From contig CAIIXF020000001.1 of NCBI GenBank assembly GCA_903813345.2, forward strand, positions 32,092,556 to 32,156,555: 64,000 nt of DNA, in the 5' to 3' direction. The notes under the pieces were generated by a model. The model worked only from the letters and a program-made list of their open reading frames with translations. It did no database searches and had not been told where the DNA came from. The stretch is from Owenia fusiformis. Taxonomy: Eukaryota > Annelida > Polychaeta > Sabellida > Oweniidae. Below are positions 10,501 to 25,500 of the stretch, one piece after another; the stretch's first letter is position 1, and each line of letters begins with the position of its first letter. Position numbers and translations under genes: made by a program.

Positions 10501-13500
10501 TATTTGCAATCTACTCTTAATTGCCTTTCATTTGAGTATAATAAGGCTATACTTCAGAAAGATCTAAAAATTAGCGAAAATTTCTGTTTTCCTGTCCCCC
10601 CATACATGGCCCCTGGGGGTCAGGATGAAAAACACGGAATATATGTGAAATAGATAAATGTTGTGAATGCACTACCAAAATTTCAAACAATAATATTAAT
10701 TACTTTGGTTTAGAATGAAAAATTTATGATTTTTGCGAAAAAGTCCCGTCATTTTTAAAGCGGCGGCCATCTTGAAAAAATTTTTTTTCACGTAAAACTA
10801 TTCACCAATCTTTCCACTAAATATGAAGAAAATCTGTCAACTAGTATTTGAGTTATCTTCCGGACAGACGGACGGACTGACTGACTGACTGACGGACAGA
10901 CGGACGGACGGAGGGCTTCACTATATCCCTAACGAACTTCGTTCGTTGGGATAAAAATTAAATATTGCGAGATAAGGATTAGACACAATGGTATCTGGTA
11001 GATGTCTCTCTGATATATAAATGGTTTGAAATTGACTTTAAATAGGGATTGACTATTCACTATTGAGGTCAATGGTAAAAAGGTTTACTTCCCCCAAGTA
11101 TCTAATGTTCCTCCTCTTATCTCTCATGTATTTATTCAGCTGTATTTTACATAAATTTGTGAATATGCATTGTGCCTGACATAAAGAGAGTGCAACTGTA
11201 ATAACAGTGCTTATAAATAAATCAATGTAAATGTCATGTTAGTTTTATGAAACCTTTGTAACTATTGACACATGCTTCATGTGAAGTTTAAAATATAAGC
11301 TGATCTGTGTATATTGGGAATTTGTGTTGAATATCCAGACATGCAAAGTGATTTAATGGTTTAGTGTATATAATATTTACAAGTGTATGTATCAAGAAGG
11401 ACCCATAATCATGCAGGATCTGCTTGAATGAACATACTGTACAGGTATGTATTTTGTTTGTGTAAGTGCATGGATAATACATGTCTACATGTACATCCAT
11501 TAACTCAATCCACAAAGAATGACCACCACCATTCTTTTAACAGACCTATATATTAATAAAAAGTAGGAAATATTACACAAAATATACGACTATTAGAATT
11601 CCCATTCAACCCATCAACTGTAAACTTAAATAAAGGTGTCATTTAGGAATAAGATAACAAAATACTGTTCAAACACCTCTAGTGCTATAATATCCTTTAA
11701 CTAAATCCAGCCACCAGATCAACCAAGTCCCTATAATCCATCCATGCCAAGTCCAGAAAACTGAAAAGATATATGAACCTGTTGCTGGGCAATGACACCC
11801 TTCATTTCTTGAAAGCCATCAGCATATTTCTGTTTATCAAACTACAAAGAAGGATATGTATATATTCATCAGAACATATACCAACTAAAAACATTGAATA
11901 CATAAACTAAACAGAGATCTTTGGGGGCCTAAATAAACTAATTTTGGCTCAACAATATTACAGAGCCTCGCCATAATTGTGAAAACAATACTTTCATGCT
12001 TTATTGTTTATTTTAGGCCCTTTCATTATGGATTTCAACACTTGAGAGTAGTTCACCATCGTCAAACTCAATAATGGCGTTCTTTACTATCAGTCGAAAT
12101 GTTGATACATGCGCAGACCTCTATTTAGTGATATTTTCATTTCAAATATGGCGGCCAATCCGATGTCTGACGACCCTTACAAAGAATCTAGGCAGTTTGC
12201 ATTTTTACCTCCTGTGAAATAACAAGTGGAATTTAGTAGTTGTTTTGTGTTTTGTTATCATTCTGCATCGTAATTCTATGTGATGTGGTGTTGAAATGTC
12301 AGCAGAAATACATATCCATACGATAATCGAGTGAATCAGATAACAGATTTTTCGAAAACCCGTCTCGTGCTAAGAGTGTAAAAACTTGTATTAACATGCT
12401 CAAAAGTGCCAATGTGCACATCAATGTCAAGCTAAATCAATGTTGTGTCTAAAACAGGTACCTGATCTACTCAAAACAGCTTGTCATTCACGTGTACACG
12501 CTTAGCAAACACGGCAAAATGACCTGAATCTTGGAATTTCGTTCGAGAGCTAGTAATGTTTGCTCCGGTCTTCGTCATAAGTGTTCATCAGACTTCACGC
12601 ATGCGCAGGAGAAAAACCATCAACCAATAACGTTTATAAATCAATTTTGCGCATGCGCCTTACAACGGTAAAGAAATTCGTATTTATAAACGAACCAGTT
12701 TGAGATAACCCGATATCAGTCGGAGAAATCTGACGATCTACGAAACTCACTTCAAAAAATCAAATGCGGACTGACGGCGTATTCTACTATGTTTGGATCT
12801 AAAATTTTCAGTATAGATAAAGTCTTTTATGATCTTTCGAATGAGGTAAGTCTCTAGTTCGAAAGACAATCGTATCAACTTGAACAAAAGTTGAGTTTTG
12901 ACGAAAAATTTTAACATGCGCAGAAGTCCCATTTTCGTTGTACCATATTGACTGCTATGAGGAATTTTCTTGGCCATTATTGAGTTTAACCTCCTTACTA
13001 TTCTTTCCTTTGATGCAAGTTCTGGATCTATCGAAACCATTTTCCGCGATAACATTCAACTGATACTTGACAATAATATAAAAACACATAACATCAAGCG
13101 ATTAAACACAATATTATTGTGTTAAATGTTCATTTATACTAAAAAATAGTTTGTTTTTTTTTCATCAAGAGATTTTATTGCCATTAATCATTAAAAGTAC
13201 ATATCATGCGGACTGACGGCGTATTCTACTATGTTTGGATCTAAAATTTTCAGTATAGATAAAGTCTTTTATGATCTTTCGAATGAGGTAAGTCTCTAGT
13301 TCGAAAGACAATCGTATCAACTTGAACAAAAGTTGAGTTTTGACGAAAAATTTTAACATGCGCAGAAGTCCCATTTTCGTTGTACCATATTGACTGCTAT
13401 GAGGAATTTTCTTGGCCATTATTGAGTTTAACCTCCTTACTATTCTTTCCTTTGATGCAAGTTCTGGATCTATCGAAACCATTTTCCGCGATAACATTCA

Positions 13501-16500
13501 ACTGATACTTGACAATAATATAAAAACACATAACATCAAGCGATTAAACACAATATTATTGTGTTAAATGTTCATTTATACTAAAAAATAGTACCGTGGG
13601 TACTGGGCTTACATGGTGTTGCTCAAAGTGAATGATGGCTAAAATGACAACAAATAAAAAAAAAAAACGGACAATTTTTTGCCAGCTTTTTGTAACAAAA
13701 TTATTTTATACAGCTACTCTTTACAAAAATCCTGCCCATTTTTTAAAATGGCTGCCTACGACCCAAAATGTCATTAGACAGTATGCAATTCATACGAGTA
13801 TTCACATATCAAATATGAATAAATCTTACTTGGTGTATTCGACTCAATTTTTTATACATGTTCCCGAACCTATGTAGCGTGTGGTTATTCACTTCGAGAG
13901 CCATGTTAGATTTTGAAACTTATGGCTCACCAACGGAGAAATGGACAGCTGAATAATAGTGACCTTTGAAACACAGCTTTGATCAGCGGCTTACTTTTGT
14001 TCTCTAACTATGTCATACATCATTATCATCCTTCCGTGCAAGTATTGGAGCGCTGAAGTACTTCCTTTTCGATCAAGACTTGTAATTGTTAGTCGAGTAA
14101 ATGTTTTTTCTGACAAATTCCAATATGGTGTTTTCTGCTCGGACATTTTCCTAAATCTCCGGAGGTTGTCTGAACCTAACTCATTCTCAAAATTCATTTT
14201 GTTTGTTGCGTATCTCACTCCTAGCAAACCGCCATATTGGAAATGGGTCGAAAAAACATTCACTCGATGAACAAAAAGATCTTGATCGAAAAAGAAGTAT
14301 TTCAGCGCTCCAATACTTGCACGGATGGATGATACTGATGAAAGACACAGTTAGAGACCAAAAGTAAGCCACGGATTTCATTATTCATGTTTTAAAGGTC
14401 ACTATTATTCAGCTGTCTAGTGCACCGCGGGAAAGCTATTATATCAAAATTCACATAGCAGGAAATAAGCATGTGGTACATTCAGCACTTTATAATAATA
14501 ACAATATGTACAATAGAGTATAGCCCCTCACTATAGCCATCATACCCTATAACCCAAAATTGGATACTAATGATTTTTGACAAGCATTTTCTCAGCAATA
14601 GATAAGCCAAATTCTTTGAAAATTTTTATTGGAACTATAGGGTAGCATTAGCAAATGATACAAACATGAAAGAAATCGGTCATAAATTATGCTAGTATTG
14701 CCAAAATATCCAATATCAATGCCTTAGTTATCTTTTCCAGTCTGAAGGAAGCCATTTTTTCCAACCAGGATTGCTTTTGTGTATTTCTTCCAATGATATC
14801 ACCTCCAATGACATAATTATCCTGTCCTTAATGTGTGTTGGATGTAGTGCATTTTTGTTCATAAGTCTATTTACAGTTACTCCAACTCTTGCCCTTAATT
14901 ATTTTAAGATTCAACTTCCACCCCATCTTTTCACCTTGAAACAGTTTTCAATAGTAGCCTTGGCTGAAAGGCATCGTAAGTCCTTCTAAACTGAAAGGAT
15001 AGGTATCGATATGAACTGAATTAAACAATGTTTTTCTCTTAAACCAATTATTGAAAACATTCTGTAAAAAGAACACGGTCCTTTATGTAATGTTGACTGA
15101 TTGACAACAATTTAATGCAAAAATTATTTATATATATTTTGTATAACTGCTTTTGCTAACATTTTTTGTTTTTTAGTACAATTGTTTTTTGTTTCTTTAT
15201 ACCAATTCTTGAGAATGAAATAAAATGCCTTTCCGGATGTTGTTGGAACAAAATAGCATATACAACATTTTTTCAGACCTCTCAATATTATAGTTATACA
15301 AAGGATAGTTTGGTTGATTTTAGAAAAAGTATTCAAAAAACAAAAACAAAAACCAAAATAGATAAAAATTAAGATAAACCTTTTATCTAATTAACAAGAT
15401 ACTTTTTTAAATCAACCAAAATTTTCTTTGTACAATTTCATTATTGAGAGATCTAAACACGTTTTGTTTATGTCAGTTTGTTCCAATGAGGTTTGGAAAG
15501 ATGTTTCATTTCATTCCGAACATATGATACCAAGAACAAAAAAAGAAGTGTCTGATGTGTTTTCTAAAACAATATAGGGAAAAGTATATATATGTATAAA
15601 TGTATATTTTTTTCAAATTATATTGTTTCCATTCAAAAGATGACCATTGAATTGACAATGTGTAAAATTATTCGAATTTTTTGATGACTGGGTCAAGAAA
15701 AATGTGTGTTCAAAAAGTTCACCATATCGATACCAATCCTTTTGGACAGAATGGATTCTGGATACAGGGAGCAATGAAACAAATCAATAAACCTGACACA
15801 CAGACAAGCTATCCTGAGACTAAAACTGATTGACAGATGCTATGACCTGATCATAAATGGCACAAACTCTATGAATGTCTCTTTGAGCAGCTCTGATATT
15901 AGATTTTTTGACATGCATTTTTGAATTTGTCAATACTCACATAATTTGTTACCGATCTCTGTATCACTTGCTAATGATACCCTAAGGCTACTTTAAAATT
16001 ACTCAATGAATTCGAGTAATATATTGCAGAGAAATACTTGTTAAAAAGTGGTTCCCTTTTTTAGATATACATAGTAAATAATATAATTAAAACACCAGTC
16101 ACTATAAGCTTTCAAAGTATCTCTTTACAGTACAGCTCAAATGAATAACTGAAACATAAGTTTGGAAATAGAAGAAACCCAAGCTAAATGAAAATAAAAA
16201 TGAAATTTCCAAATTAAATCAGAGAGATGTAAACATCAAACTAAACATACTGCTCGACATAATAATACCCAAATTGACTTTTTTTAGTTAAACATGTTAA
16301 TATGAATCCGTCCACGATAAAAAAACAAAAATTAAAACACAAGATTTAAATAAAATATAGCCCATATACCTGTTAGATGAGTCTAGGTATAGGCCTGAAC
16401 AGGAATTACAACAGGAATGAGATGTGCTTGGTGAAGAGTTTATGAAGCATTATTGGCAGTGAAACTGAAATTTGTGTCAAGCAAGGATGTTTTTGTATGT

Positions 16501-19500
16501 AAGTAATGAGGTTTAGGAGTTACAAAGGAGGTAGAACTAACTAAATAAATAGCCCAGTTCCTACTAATGCTCCAAACTTGGACTTCAGAACAATAGTATA
16601 TCTGGCAAATACCAAGATAAACAACAAAAAGACTATAGGCTTTGGGTTGAACATAAATGTTATGGTCTGTTACTACTCTAGAACAGGTACCAATGGTATG
16701 TTTAAGAAACGCAGTAGGACGTTTACCACTTAAGCAGCAATATGAAGGCAATGTGCATGATTTTCTAACTCTGATGGCATATCCATAAATAAGGGTTATG
16801 TACTGGGAGGTTTTGGATATGAGGTTTATCCAGAGGGAGATATGCATATCTACCTGAGGGACCGTAGGGACCGAAGGTAGATGTGAATATCTCACGAGGG
16901 ATGAACCCCATATCCAAACCGACCGTACATAACTGCTTTATCCTATACCAAGTAGAGTTTTCTAATTTTCTTTCAATTTTTTTCTATTTTTTCACATTTT
17001 TCAATTTTTTCAATTTTTTATTTTTTTCAATTTTTTCACATTTTTCTTTTTTTCAATTTTACTTATTTTTTCAAATTTTTTTTTCGAAGTGGGAAGATAT
17101 GCCCTGGAGCGGGAGATATGGCGGGAGATATGGAGGTTCAGGATATGGAAACCTCAAAATCAGGATACGGGATATATTTTACCAACTTATCTCCCTAAAA
17201 CTCTACTTGGCATAGGATAAGGGGCCATATCCAAGTGTCAACAAATTAGTTTGTTATGTGTCTCAATGGTACTGCACTAATTCCATAATCAACTTCTGCT
17301 ACACCAACCATGTTTAGAAAACAGAATGGCCTTTAAACATGTGCCATCCCATCAGTTTAACACACTCAATAATGTGCAGAACTAGTATTTAAGTTATCTT
17401 ACGGACAAACAGAATGACGGACAGAGGGCGGACGGCTTCAAATTAAGATTCAAAAATAAAATGAATCATTGTCACAGCTGAAGACAATTGGACACAGCCC
17501 TTTTATAGAGATGAAAATCATGACATCAAAATAAAGGGAAGGGATAATATAAATTAACCTGTAGCTGACGAACTGTGTTTGTAAGCTCGTTTATCTTTCC
17601 TTCTGCAGCCTGAGCCTGGTGCTAAATATAACATAACATGGTGTAAAAGGTGGAAAATATGGAATTGTGTAAGGTGGGACAAGAACCTTCATTTTGGTTG
17701 AAATAAAACATTATTTTTGCTGTTGTTGCAAATACCACCAGTAATCTAGCCCAAGCATACAATAAACAGGGATACAACATTGAAAGATTAAATGATATTT
17801 GGGCAATAAAAAGAGCTCTTTTACAATTATTTACTGAAGTTTAGTTATTAACAATGATTGATTTATCTGACTTTTCTATGTATGTAACCTCTGTAAAGAA
17901 AAAAAAAGGTGCGGTCCTTTATCAGTCATAACATTTTCAAAGTCTTAAGGTCTAAGGTCTTTAATGTCTTCTCTATATGTTATTTTCTTCATACCATTGT
18001 AAAGCCCATTCCAAACTGGTCATAACTGACAAGTGAAATAAACATCGGCACACTGACAGAAAATTATGGAGGTGCCTATACCTGTCTAAAACATGATTAT
18101 TCGACAATTTATCGACCAATCGACCTCTTAATCTGAAGGATATAACCTCAAATTCTATCACAAAATGGTTGTAATTAATCAGACTTTCATTCTATAACTG
18201 ATCTTTTTTACGAAGTTTTATTGGATTGAAGACTTTTTCAAATGGTGTATTCCTCTAAATGTAACTAACAATTTAACTTCATGTCTCAGAAGATCCCCTT
18301 TTTGAACACATTGCTAGGTATAGGATTTCTCAAATTTATGACGTCAATTTATGGTAAAAAGTCACACTCACGATTTTGGGAGTTGTTATATTCAATCCTT
18401 TCTAACTTTTTACCATATTTATTCTTTGAAATTTTCTCCATTTGGCCAAAGTATTCATACATTATATCTCTGAAAGTTTGGTATGATAATAACGAAAAAA
18501 TAAAAAAGATATGATTTGTAAAGGACAATGCACCTTTTTTTCTTTACAGAGGGTATGCAGATTTGTAAGGAGAGTTCTCTATAGTCTATTTAACAAAACA
18601 GTGTATGCACTGATATTTCCATCTAAACTTATGGGACAGAATACACAAGCCATGAATATTCTATGAAAAATGTATCCAAACTTATGGGACAGAATAGACA
18701 AGCCGTGAATATTCTATTAAAAATGTATCCAAACTTATGGGACAGAATAGACAAGCCATGAATATTCTATTAAAAATGTATCCAAACTTATGGGACAGAA
18801 TAGACAAGCCATGAATATTTTATGAAAAATGTATCCAAACTTATGGGACAGAATCGACAAGCCATGAATATTCTATGAAAAATGTATCCAAACTTATGGG
18901 ACAGAATAGACAAGCCATGAATATTCTATGATATAAAGTTCTAAAAAGCAATAGTACTGGAGGCCATTTCCCATAAACATTGCAAAAACCAATTTGTAAA
19001 ATTAAACTGTTTTTCAACTTTGTCATCATAAAAGCAAAGTTGGATTTGAGTCAACCTTATCTGTAATACTTGAAGAAATGAACCATAATAAGCACTACTG
19101 ACATGTATGTGATAAATGTTTAATGAAATACCTGGTTGTTCTGGTTGAGCAAACTCTGTTCATTTAACTTGGACTGGACACCTGAATACCTTCGTTGCAG
19201 ATCTGCAAGCTGGTCTAAAATATATATATAAGTTTGAAAAGTATTAAAGAGAAATATGTTTATTATGCATTACAAACTGATTTTCATCAATATGTAGACT
19301 TTTTGAAAAATTGGTCCAAGACATATTAATATGGTCCATGTTGTCTGCCATACTTATTCTGTCCACCTCGAAAACTATCAAACTGTTATATACATGTATA
19401 TATGAAAAATGGATCGAACTATTCCACAATATAGCCCATGTAGTCTGTAAATGAGGTGCAAAACAAGAGCCTACTTTTTGGAGAGGACCAATGGTGGGAA

Positions 19501-22500
19501 TTTTCTTCAAACCACATGATAACTCACCTTTCAGGCCTGATATTTCTATTTCTTTCTCCTGTTTAAGAGTTTGGTATTCTAGATGTTGCTTCTCCTGGAT
19601 ATTCTGATGGTCTTCCCTAAGTTTAGTATGACTGTCTTGTAGCTTGTTGTAGTCAAGCTGCAGGTCTTCATGCTGGCCCTACAATTAGACACAATGATCA
19701 GCACTTGTTGTTATTGTTATTGTCAATAAAATTGATCACTCCTTTTTTCTATTCTATTTTTCTATTTGGGAGATATTAAGGGTAACAAAAAGTTAAATAG
19801 AATGCCCAAGACAAACTGAAAGTATCTTCTTGAAATCCTGTTCTGTGGCATTCTTCCACAATGTGCAGTCGTGGTGAAATGTCTTTTGATATTAGCATAA
19901 GTAATTACATATACAATGTATACATATTTTAAGATGTATACATATTTATTTGAGGAATAATATTTAAAGAGAAGCAGAAAAAATGTATCAGAGATAATGA
20001 TGCCCATTAGCAATTTTGAGCTTACCTTAAGAAGTTTATTTTCCTGCTGTAGTGACTCATACCTGTTGTTCATCTCTTGCTGCAATAGAAAACACTTAAT
20101 TTATGCATATACAATGGGTGATCGATGTCATTATACAATATGATAAGATGCTCTCATTTCTTTATTTAATGCAACTAAAAAACTCCACAGAGTAGCAAAT
20201 CCCACCGAACAAAACTTGTTTTGATAAATAGCGACCATATAAAATTTGAGCCAAATCCATCCACTGGTATTTGAATTATCAGAGAATATGTTTTTATGAT
20301 ACATGGCTGCCATTTTGAAATTCAGCTGTCATCTTTAAATTTCTTCTTTAGCAGAGCTCCTATGTCCCAAGGCATCAGCATAGACAATTTAAAGATCTAA
20401 TAGCAAAGGTTTTGCAAAAATAAATCAATGTAGTATAAAACAAATGTATGTATTATGAAGAAATAAATATATAATGAAAAAAATAGATATGTGTTTGTAA
20501 TATTGGTATAAACTTAAGATTAAAAAGTGTCACTATCTCTTTCATTTTTCAACAAATATAGGCTCACGTGACATGTGACGCGGGGCAGTCAATTTTGATC
20601 TATCGTAGACCATATCAGTATCAAATTACTGATATTTCAACCTCGTCTTGCGAGGCCATTTTGATTTGAAACATCTTGAATTTGGTGTCAAAATGAAGCT
20701 GGTCACGCCCACTTTCAGAGTTATCAATGAATCATTTACTACGACTACTATATTCATTTAGGAGGCGTGTAAAGTTAACCAATCAGAAAGACAATTGTTC
20801 CATATATGGCAGTTCATTAACATATTCAGTGTTTACTACTGCTTTTCATGTCATGACAACACGAGTAGTAACCAATCAAGATACCGTATTTTATCACGTG
20901 AGTTCAGAGTGACACGCACGCGACATGTTGTCTGGGGTGATCGCGATGTTGAACAATTTCTTCTCGGAATTTGTCCAGAGAAATCAGCGATTCTAAATTA
21001 AGGTAGGATCTGCCATTTTTTCCTGTACAAGTTATAACTTATCTCTATCGAATCCTAAAGTTTTGGAAGAAGATATGAAGCGTAGGTTTAAAAACGAAGC
21101 GATTAATTTGACGATCTGATTTTGCAATTTGCAATGGCCAATTTACTGCAAGTCCAGTGCATGTATTTGACAAGAGATAGCGCCAAGTCTGGTATCTAAA
21201 TGCTTGTTAAGCCACTCAAAAACAAGATCCATATCTTCTAAATTTGATAACTTTGCAGAAAACCTGTTTTCATAATCTGTTTTCCGCATCCAGATTCAAA
21301 CTGAGTATGATAATAGGATCGCTGGAATCTTCAGTCAATGGCAACGGGTCTTCATTCCAGAACTCACATTTTTAGTTGATTCTCCGTCATAGTTCTTGTT
21401 TAAAGTCCCCATATCTGCTCTCTTACTGCCAGACTTGCACACATTTCCCCTCCTTAAATTGTCTTCATTCAAATTACACCCTCTCGCCGATTTATATAGT
21501 CATTTCCCAGAACCCGGGAATCAGAATCGCTGAACATGGCGTAGAATAATGGAAATAACGTCACAACGCATGCGCGTAAATCGACATTTCATGGTCCAAA
21601 GATTTCAATGGAGAGCAGTCTTCATCAAAATTTAAAATCTTTATAACTTTTTAGCAAATCATTTATTTTCTTAGGATTCAACGGATCCTTGTTAGACTCA
21701 ACGAAGTGTTCATTTTGATATATAAATTAGCAAAATCCATCCACAGATCTTTCGGCCTTTTAATGATTTAATTTTCGGGATATTTTGCTAAAATCCCCCA
21801 TTGACCGCCATTATAAACTTTGAAAAAGCTCAAATCCTCATCATTTCATATCATTCGTTAAGTGATCTAAACAACTCCAATCGCTTAGGATTCAACGGAT
21901 TCTAAGAGATCAAAGCTAATACAATACGATGACAACCCCCGTTTCAATATTTGCCGCATAATCTTTCGGCCTTTTAGGTTATAAATTTGTCAATATTTTG
22001 ATTTTCGACCATTAATGACGTACTTGGATCCGAGATTCATTGTCCCGGGATTCATGACGCTATTTCCATTATTCTACGCCATGGTTTGCCATATTGAACA
22101 TATTATATGTACTGTAATATCTGTACATTGACTGCTACCCGTAATGGTCACGTGACTAGCGCGATACAGGAAAAATGGGGAATTTCGAAACAACAATTTT
22201 TGGGCACTTTTATTGCAAATTTCAGGTATTTATAAAGTGTTTGTGGTATAAAATATAATCCACAGACATAAATGAACATCCAAACTACATATTTCATTAA
22301 GTTTTGGAGCCTTTTTTGCTCTTAAATCAACATCTTTAATCCAAATCCTTCAACTGGTACTTGAGTTATCAACGATTACATGTTTAATGAAAAATGGCGG
22401 AGATTTCAATAAATAGCAGCCATCTTGAAAATTTCTTCTCAAGCAGAGCTCCTTTATCTCTAGGCATCAGTATATAAAATTTGAAGTAAATAAGTCCAAT

Positions 22501-25500
22501 GGTATTTGAGTTACCAAAGATTACCTCTTTTATGAAAAATGGAAGTCATTTTGAAATGCAGCTGACTCCTTTGAAATTTCTTCTGAAGCAGATCTCCTTT
22601 TTCCCTAAACATCAGTATATAAAATTGGAACCAAATCCATCCACTGGTATTTGAGTTATCAATGATTACGTTTTTTTACGAAAAATGGGGGCCATTTTTA
22701 AATTCAGTGGCCATCTTGAAAATGTCTTCTTCAGCAGAGCTTCTTTGTTATAGAATTTGAACCAAATCTGTCAACTGGTATTTGAGTTATCAAAGGTTAC
22801 GTTCTTTTATGAAAAATGGCGGCCATTTTCAAATTTAGCTGCCATCTTGAAAATCCCTTCACGAGCAGAGCTGCTATGTCCCTAGGCATTAGCATGTAAA
22901 ATTTGAACCAAATCCATTCAATGGTATTTGAGTTATCAAAGATAGCATTTTTTTACGAAAAATGGCGGCCATCTTGAAAATGTCTTCTTGAGCAAGGCTC
23001 CTTTGTACCCAGGCAACAGCATATAAAATTTGAACCAAATGCATCAACTAGTATTTGAGTTATCAAAGATTATATTATTTTCCGAAAATGGCCGCCATTT
23101 TAAAATAAGCCGCCATATTGAAAATTCCTTCTCGAGTAGAGGTCTTACACCCATAATGCATAAGGCTATAAAATTTGAATGAAATCCTTCAACCGGTATT
23201 TGAGTTATTGCCTGGACACACGAATGGATGGACGGACGAACTGATGGATGGCTTTTCTATATCCCCCTTGAACTTACTCAATGATTATTTTATAGATGGC
23301 TGCTCATTGTAGTGTATTTTAATCCATAAAGGGGGTTTTACACATGCTTTTCATTTTTGTCAGTTTTTGTTTTTAGCAAAATGGTGAGTAAACAATAGAA
23401 AACCAACAACAAAACACCAAGTGCATGTCATACTTTTATTGTGGAATCATAGAATAATCATTTTTCGATTAATTTAAGGTCAGATTGAATCAATATGGAT
23501 AGGACATATTTTAAATACTTTGGAAATTTAAGGGTCAACCCCTAATTAAGTAGATAAAACAAAGAACAATTATATTATCTGCCATCTTGTAAAGTTACTC
23601 TGTAAAACAGTGATGAAAATAATCAGAAACAGTAATTGAATATTCATAAAAGTTATTAAAGATAAATATTAGAATATCCATACTTACTCTATCTCTTTCA
23701 TACTTGCGTTTGATTTCTTCTATATTAGCGTTAAGATCTGGAAAAAAGGTTAACATTGGTTGGAATGATTGCATACGATTAGAGCTAAGAATTATTCCTA
23801 TGTTTGGAATGATTGCATACAATTATAGTTAAGAATTATTCCTATGTTTGGAATGATTGCATACAATTAGAGCGAAGAATTATTCCTATGTTTAGAATGA
23901 TTGCATATGAGTAAAGTTAAGAATTATTCCTATGTTTGGAATGATTGCATACAACTAGAGTTAAGAATTATTCCTATGTTTGGAATGATTGCATACAATT
24001 AGAGCTAAGAATTATTCCTATGTTTGGAATGATTGCATACAACTAGAGTTAATAATCATTCCTATGTTTGGAATGATTGCATACAACTAGAGTTTAGAAT
24101 TATACATATTGTTGGAATGAATGCATACAACGAGAGTTTAGAATTATTCCTATGTTTGGAATGATTGCATACAACTAGAGTTAAGAATTATTCCTATGTT
24201 TGGAATGATTGCATACAGCTAGAGTTAAGAATTATTCCTATGTTTGGAATGATTGCATACAACTAGAGTTAAGAATTATTCCTATGTTTGGAATGATTGC
24301 ATACAACTAGAGTTAAGAATTATTCCTATGGTTGGAATGATTCCATACAACTAGAGTTGAGATTTATTCCTATGTTTGGAATGATAGCATACAATTAGAG
24401 TTAAGAATTATTCCTATGTTTGGAATGATTGCATACAACTAGAGTTAAGAATTATTCCTATGTTTGGAATGATTGCATACAACTAGAGTTAAGAATTATT
24501 CCTATGGTTGGAATGATTCCATACAACTAGAGTTGAGATTTATTCCTATGTTTGGAATGATTGCATACAACTAGAGTTAAGAATTATTCCTATGGTTGGA
24601 ATGATTCCATACAACTAGAGTTGAGATTTATTCCTATGTTTGGAATGATTGCATACAATTAGAGTTAAGAATTATTCCTATGTTTGGAATGATTGCATAC
24701 AACTAGAGTTAAGAATTATTCCTATGTTTGGAATGATTGCATACAACTAGAGTTAAGAATTATTCCTATGGTTGGAATGATTCCATACAACTAGAGTTGA
24801 GATTTATTCCTATGTTTGGAATGAATGCATACAACTAGAGTTAAGAATTATTCCTATGGTTGGAATGAATGCAAACAACTAGAGTTAAGAATTATTCCTA
24901 TGGTTGGAATGATTCCATACAACTTAAGTTAAGAATTATTCCTATGGTTGGAATGAATGCATACAACTAGAGTTAAGAATTATTCCTATGTTTGGAATGA
25001 TTGCATACAACTAGAGTTAAGAATTATTCCTATGTTTGGAATGATTGCATACAACTTAAGTTAAGAATTATTCCTATGGTTGGAATGATTCCATACAACT
25101 TAAGTTAAGAATTATTCCTATGTTTGGAATGATTGCATACAACTAGAGTTAAGAATTATTCCTATGTTTGGAATGATTGCATACAACTTAAGTTAAGAAT
25201 TATTCCTATGGTCGGAATGATTGCATATGAGTAAAGTTAAGAATTATTCCTATGTTTGGAATGAATGCATACAACTTAAGTTAAGAATTATTCCTATGGT
25301 TGGAATGATTCCATACAACTTAAGTTAAGAATTATTCCTATGTTTGGAATGATTGCATACAACTAGAGTTAAGAATTATTCCTATGTTTGGAATGATTGC
25401 ATACAACTTAAGTTAAGAATTATTCCTATGTTTGGAATGATTCCATACAACTAGAGTTAAGAATTATTCCTATGTTTGGAATGATTGCATACAACTAGAG

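Noticed and set aside
13991-14381. Facing ORFs of 64-90 codons on both strands
   Set aside because: They are the two arms of a family B palindrome, which is why similar peptides appear in both directions.
16440-16895. 151-codon minus-strand ORF
   Set aside because: No domain recognised, within GOLIM4 intron 7 and overlapping an imperfect inverted repeat; chance ORF.
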